NCBI RefSeq assembly: GCF_036946125.1
Contig: NZ_JAQIJT010000002.1
Location: forward strand, 2,044,001-2,108,000
Origin: Sphingomonas adhaesiva
GTDB lineage: Bacteria; Pseudomonadota; Alphaproteobacteria; Sphingomonadales; Sphingomonadaceae
Direction: 5' to 3'
DNA length: 64,000 bases
The notes under the pieces were generated by a model. It ran no database searches. It was not told where the DNA came from and saw nothing but the letters and a program-made list of their open reading frames with translations. The translations under genes were made by a program, and so were the position numbers. Shown one piece after another: positions 62,789-64,000 of the stretch. Every line of letters starts with the position of its first letter. Positions within the stretch are counted from its first letter, which is position 1.

Positions 62789-63517
62789 ATGACCACCGAT
62801 ACCATCGCCCGCGTCGAACGCCGCCCCTTCGTCACGCTGGGTCATGCCGATCACGGCTGGCTCGACGCGCGCCACCATTTCTCGTTCGCGAACTATCACG
62901 ATCCGGCCCGCATGAGCTGGGGCGCGATCCGCGTCTGGAACGACGACCGGATCGCCCCCAACAGCGGCTTTCCGCCGCATCCGCACCGCGACATGGAGAT
63001 CGTCACCTACGTCCGCTCGGGCGCGATCACGCACCAGGATTCGATGGGCAACACCGGCCGGACCGAGGCGGGCGACGTGCAGGTGATGAGCGCCGGCAGC
63101 GGCGTGCGCCACGCGGAATACAATCTGGAGGCCGAGCCGACGACGCTCTTCCAGATCTGGATCGAGCCGACGCGCCGCGGCGGCAGCCCCAGCTGGGGCG
63201 CCAAGCCCTTTCCCAAGGGCGATCGCTCGGGCCGGTTCGTGACGCTGGCCAGCGGCTATGACGCCGACCTGACCGGCGAACAGCCCGCGCTGCCGATCCG
63301 CGCCGAGGCGCGGGTGCTGGCGGCGACGCTGAAGGCGGGCGAGACGCTGACCCACACGGTGGGCGACGGCCGGCACGCCTATCTCGTCCCCGCGACGGGT
63401 GCGATCCTGATCGATGGCCAGCCGTTCGCCGCGCGCGACGGCGCCGCCATTGCCGCGGGCACCGTCACCATCACCGCGACGCAGGACGCCGAACTCGTCC
63501 TGGTCGACGCCGAATAA
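62789..63517 (+). CDS. Pirin family protein
   Basis: A 242-residue bicupin. The metal-binding N-terminal cupin shows GFPPHPHRDMEIVTYVRSGA and HQDSMGNTGRTEAGDVQVMS, then SGVRHAEYN, giving the conserved His/Glu ligands. Some pirins are quercetin dioxygenases, others redox-sensitive regulators. AGGAGG lies seven bases before the ATG at 62789. It is followed after 22 bases by a quinone reductase gene. Confidence 0.92.
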   Translation: MTTDTIARVERRPFVTLGHADHGWLDARHHFSFANYHDPARMSWGAIRVWNDDRIAPNSGFPPHPHRDMEIVTYVRSGAITHQDSMGNTGRTEAGDVQVMSAGSGVRHAEYNLEAEPTTLFQIWIEPTRRGGSPSWGAKPFPKGDRSGRFVTLASGYDADLTGEQPALPIRAEARVLAATLKAGETLTHTVGDGRHAYLVPATGAILIDGQPFAARDGAAIAAGTVTITATQDAELVLVDAE

Positions 63518-63539
63518 CGATCACGAAAAGGAGCTGAAC

Positions 63540-64000
63540 ATGACCAAGGTCCTCGTCCTCTATTACTCCTCCTACGGCCATATCGAGAAGATGGCGGATG
63601 CCGTCGCCGAAGGTGCGCGCGAGGGCGGCGCGCAGGTCGACATCCGCCGCGTCGCCGAGACCGCACCGGCGGAGGTGGTCAAGGCCGCCGGGTTCAAGAC
63701 CGACACCGCGCACCCGGAGATCGAGGGGCCGGACGCGCTCGCCAATTATGATGCGATCATCGTCGGCGCACCGACGCGATACGGCCGGATGCCCAGCCAG
63801 ATGGCGGCGTTCTGGGACACCACCGGCGGGCTGTGGATGAAGGGCGCGCTGGTCGGCAAGGTCGGCGGCGCGTTCACCTCCACCGCCAGCCAGCACGGCG
63901 GGCAGGAGACGACGCTGTTCTCGATCATCACCAACCTGCTCCACCACGGCATGGCCATCGTCGGGCTGGACTATGGCTATCAGGGCCAGATGGGGGTGAA
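63540..64000 (+). CDS. wrbA: WrbA-type NAD(P)H:quinone oxidoreductase (3' end cut by window)
   Basis: 153 of about 200 expected residues are visible. It is a flavodoxin-like protein: MTKVLVLYYSSYGHIEKMAD (FMN phosphate loop), IIVGAPTRYGRMPSQMAAFW and the HGGQETTLFS segment, all diagnostic of WrbA. The enzyme makes two-electron reductions of quinones and so avoids semiquinone radicals. AAGGAG precedes the ATG. It follows pirin in the same operon under probable LysR control. Confidence 0.93.
   Translation, partial: MTKVLVLYYSSYGHIEKMADAVAEGAREGGAQVDIRRVAETAPAEVVKAAGFKTDTAHPEIEGPDALANYDAIIVGAPTRYGRMPSQMAAFWDTTGGLWMKGALVGKVGGAFTSTASQHGGQETTLFSIITNLLHHGMAIVGLDYGYQGQMGV

Overview
This window is a 64 kb piece of a high-GC alphaproteobacterial chromosome, most likely from a sphingomonad (Sphingomonas or a near relative). 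The evidence is the combined str-S10-spc-alpha ribosomal cluster with an Arg/Gly-rich extension on ribosomal protein S5, the zinc-finger type adenylate kinase, the protein character throughout, and intergenic inverted repeats of a type I recall from sphingomonad genomes (60411-60482, 54752-54839). There is no rRNA or tRNA gene, CRISPR array, integrase or insertion sequence. Identification is from sequence reading only; no database search was run.

Left part, 1-16.8 kb: a compact locus for multiheme electron transfer. On the plus strand it holds a GlcG/HbpS-like protein (cut by the window edge), a predicted outer-membrane barrel, a decaheme cytochrome with a C-terminal LVIVD-type propeller, a CcmF-type haem lyase and a CcmI-like TPR protein, joined by overlaps of 1-20 bases. 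Facing it on the minus strand are a large FAD/cyclic-nucleotide-binding/4Fe-4S oxidoreductase, a b-type-cytochrome-like membrane protein, an FHA-membrane-decaheme fusion and a metallophosphoesterase. A second CcmI-like TPR gene lies beyond. Together these suggest a path from pyridine nucleotide through FAD and FeS to membrane haem, twenty c-type haems and the outer membrane, with its own cytochrome assembly genes. The order of electron flow is inference.

16.8-32.8 kb: a FecR-like periplasmic protein and a CHASE2-type class III nucleotide cyclase are divergent from a three-gene two-partner secretion unit: a TpsB transporter, a 2773-residue filamentous-haemagglutinin-like TpsA, and an exported TPR-CHAT caspase-like protease. 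The cyclase, the tandem cyclic-nucleotide-binding domains and the CpdA-like phosphoesterase all lie within about 10 kb, so a local second-messenger circuit is possible.

32.8-37.2 kb: a small glycosyltransferase, a nitroreductase, a 48-codon ORF, guaA, and a stand-alone EAL phosphodiesterase with intact motifs.

37.2-58.2 kb, minus strand: rpsL-rpsG-(small gene)-fusA-tuf-rpsJ-rplCDWB-rpsS-rplV-rpsC-rplP-rpmC-rpsQ-rplNXE-rpsN-rpsH-rplFR-rpsE-rpmD-rplO-secY-adk-(small gene)-rpsM-rpsK-rpoA-rplQ. A good sigma70-type promoter lies before rpsL and a strong intrinsic terminator after rplQ. Most genes overlap or nearly touch. Several of the longer gaps carry stable hairpins close after the upstream stop codon.

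58.2-64 kb: a DUF3140-type protein, a GT39-like membrane glycosyltransferase, a secreted amidohydrolase, and a LysR regulator divergent from pirin and a WrbA-type quinone reductase, which is cut by the right edge.
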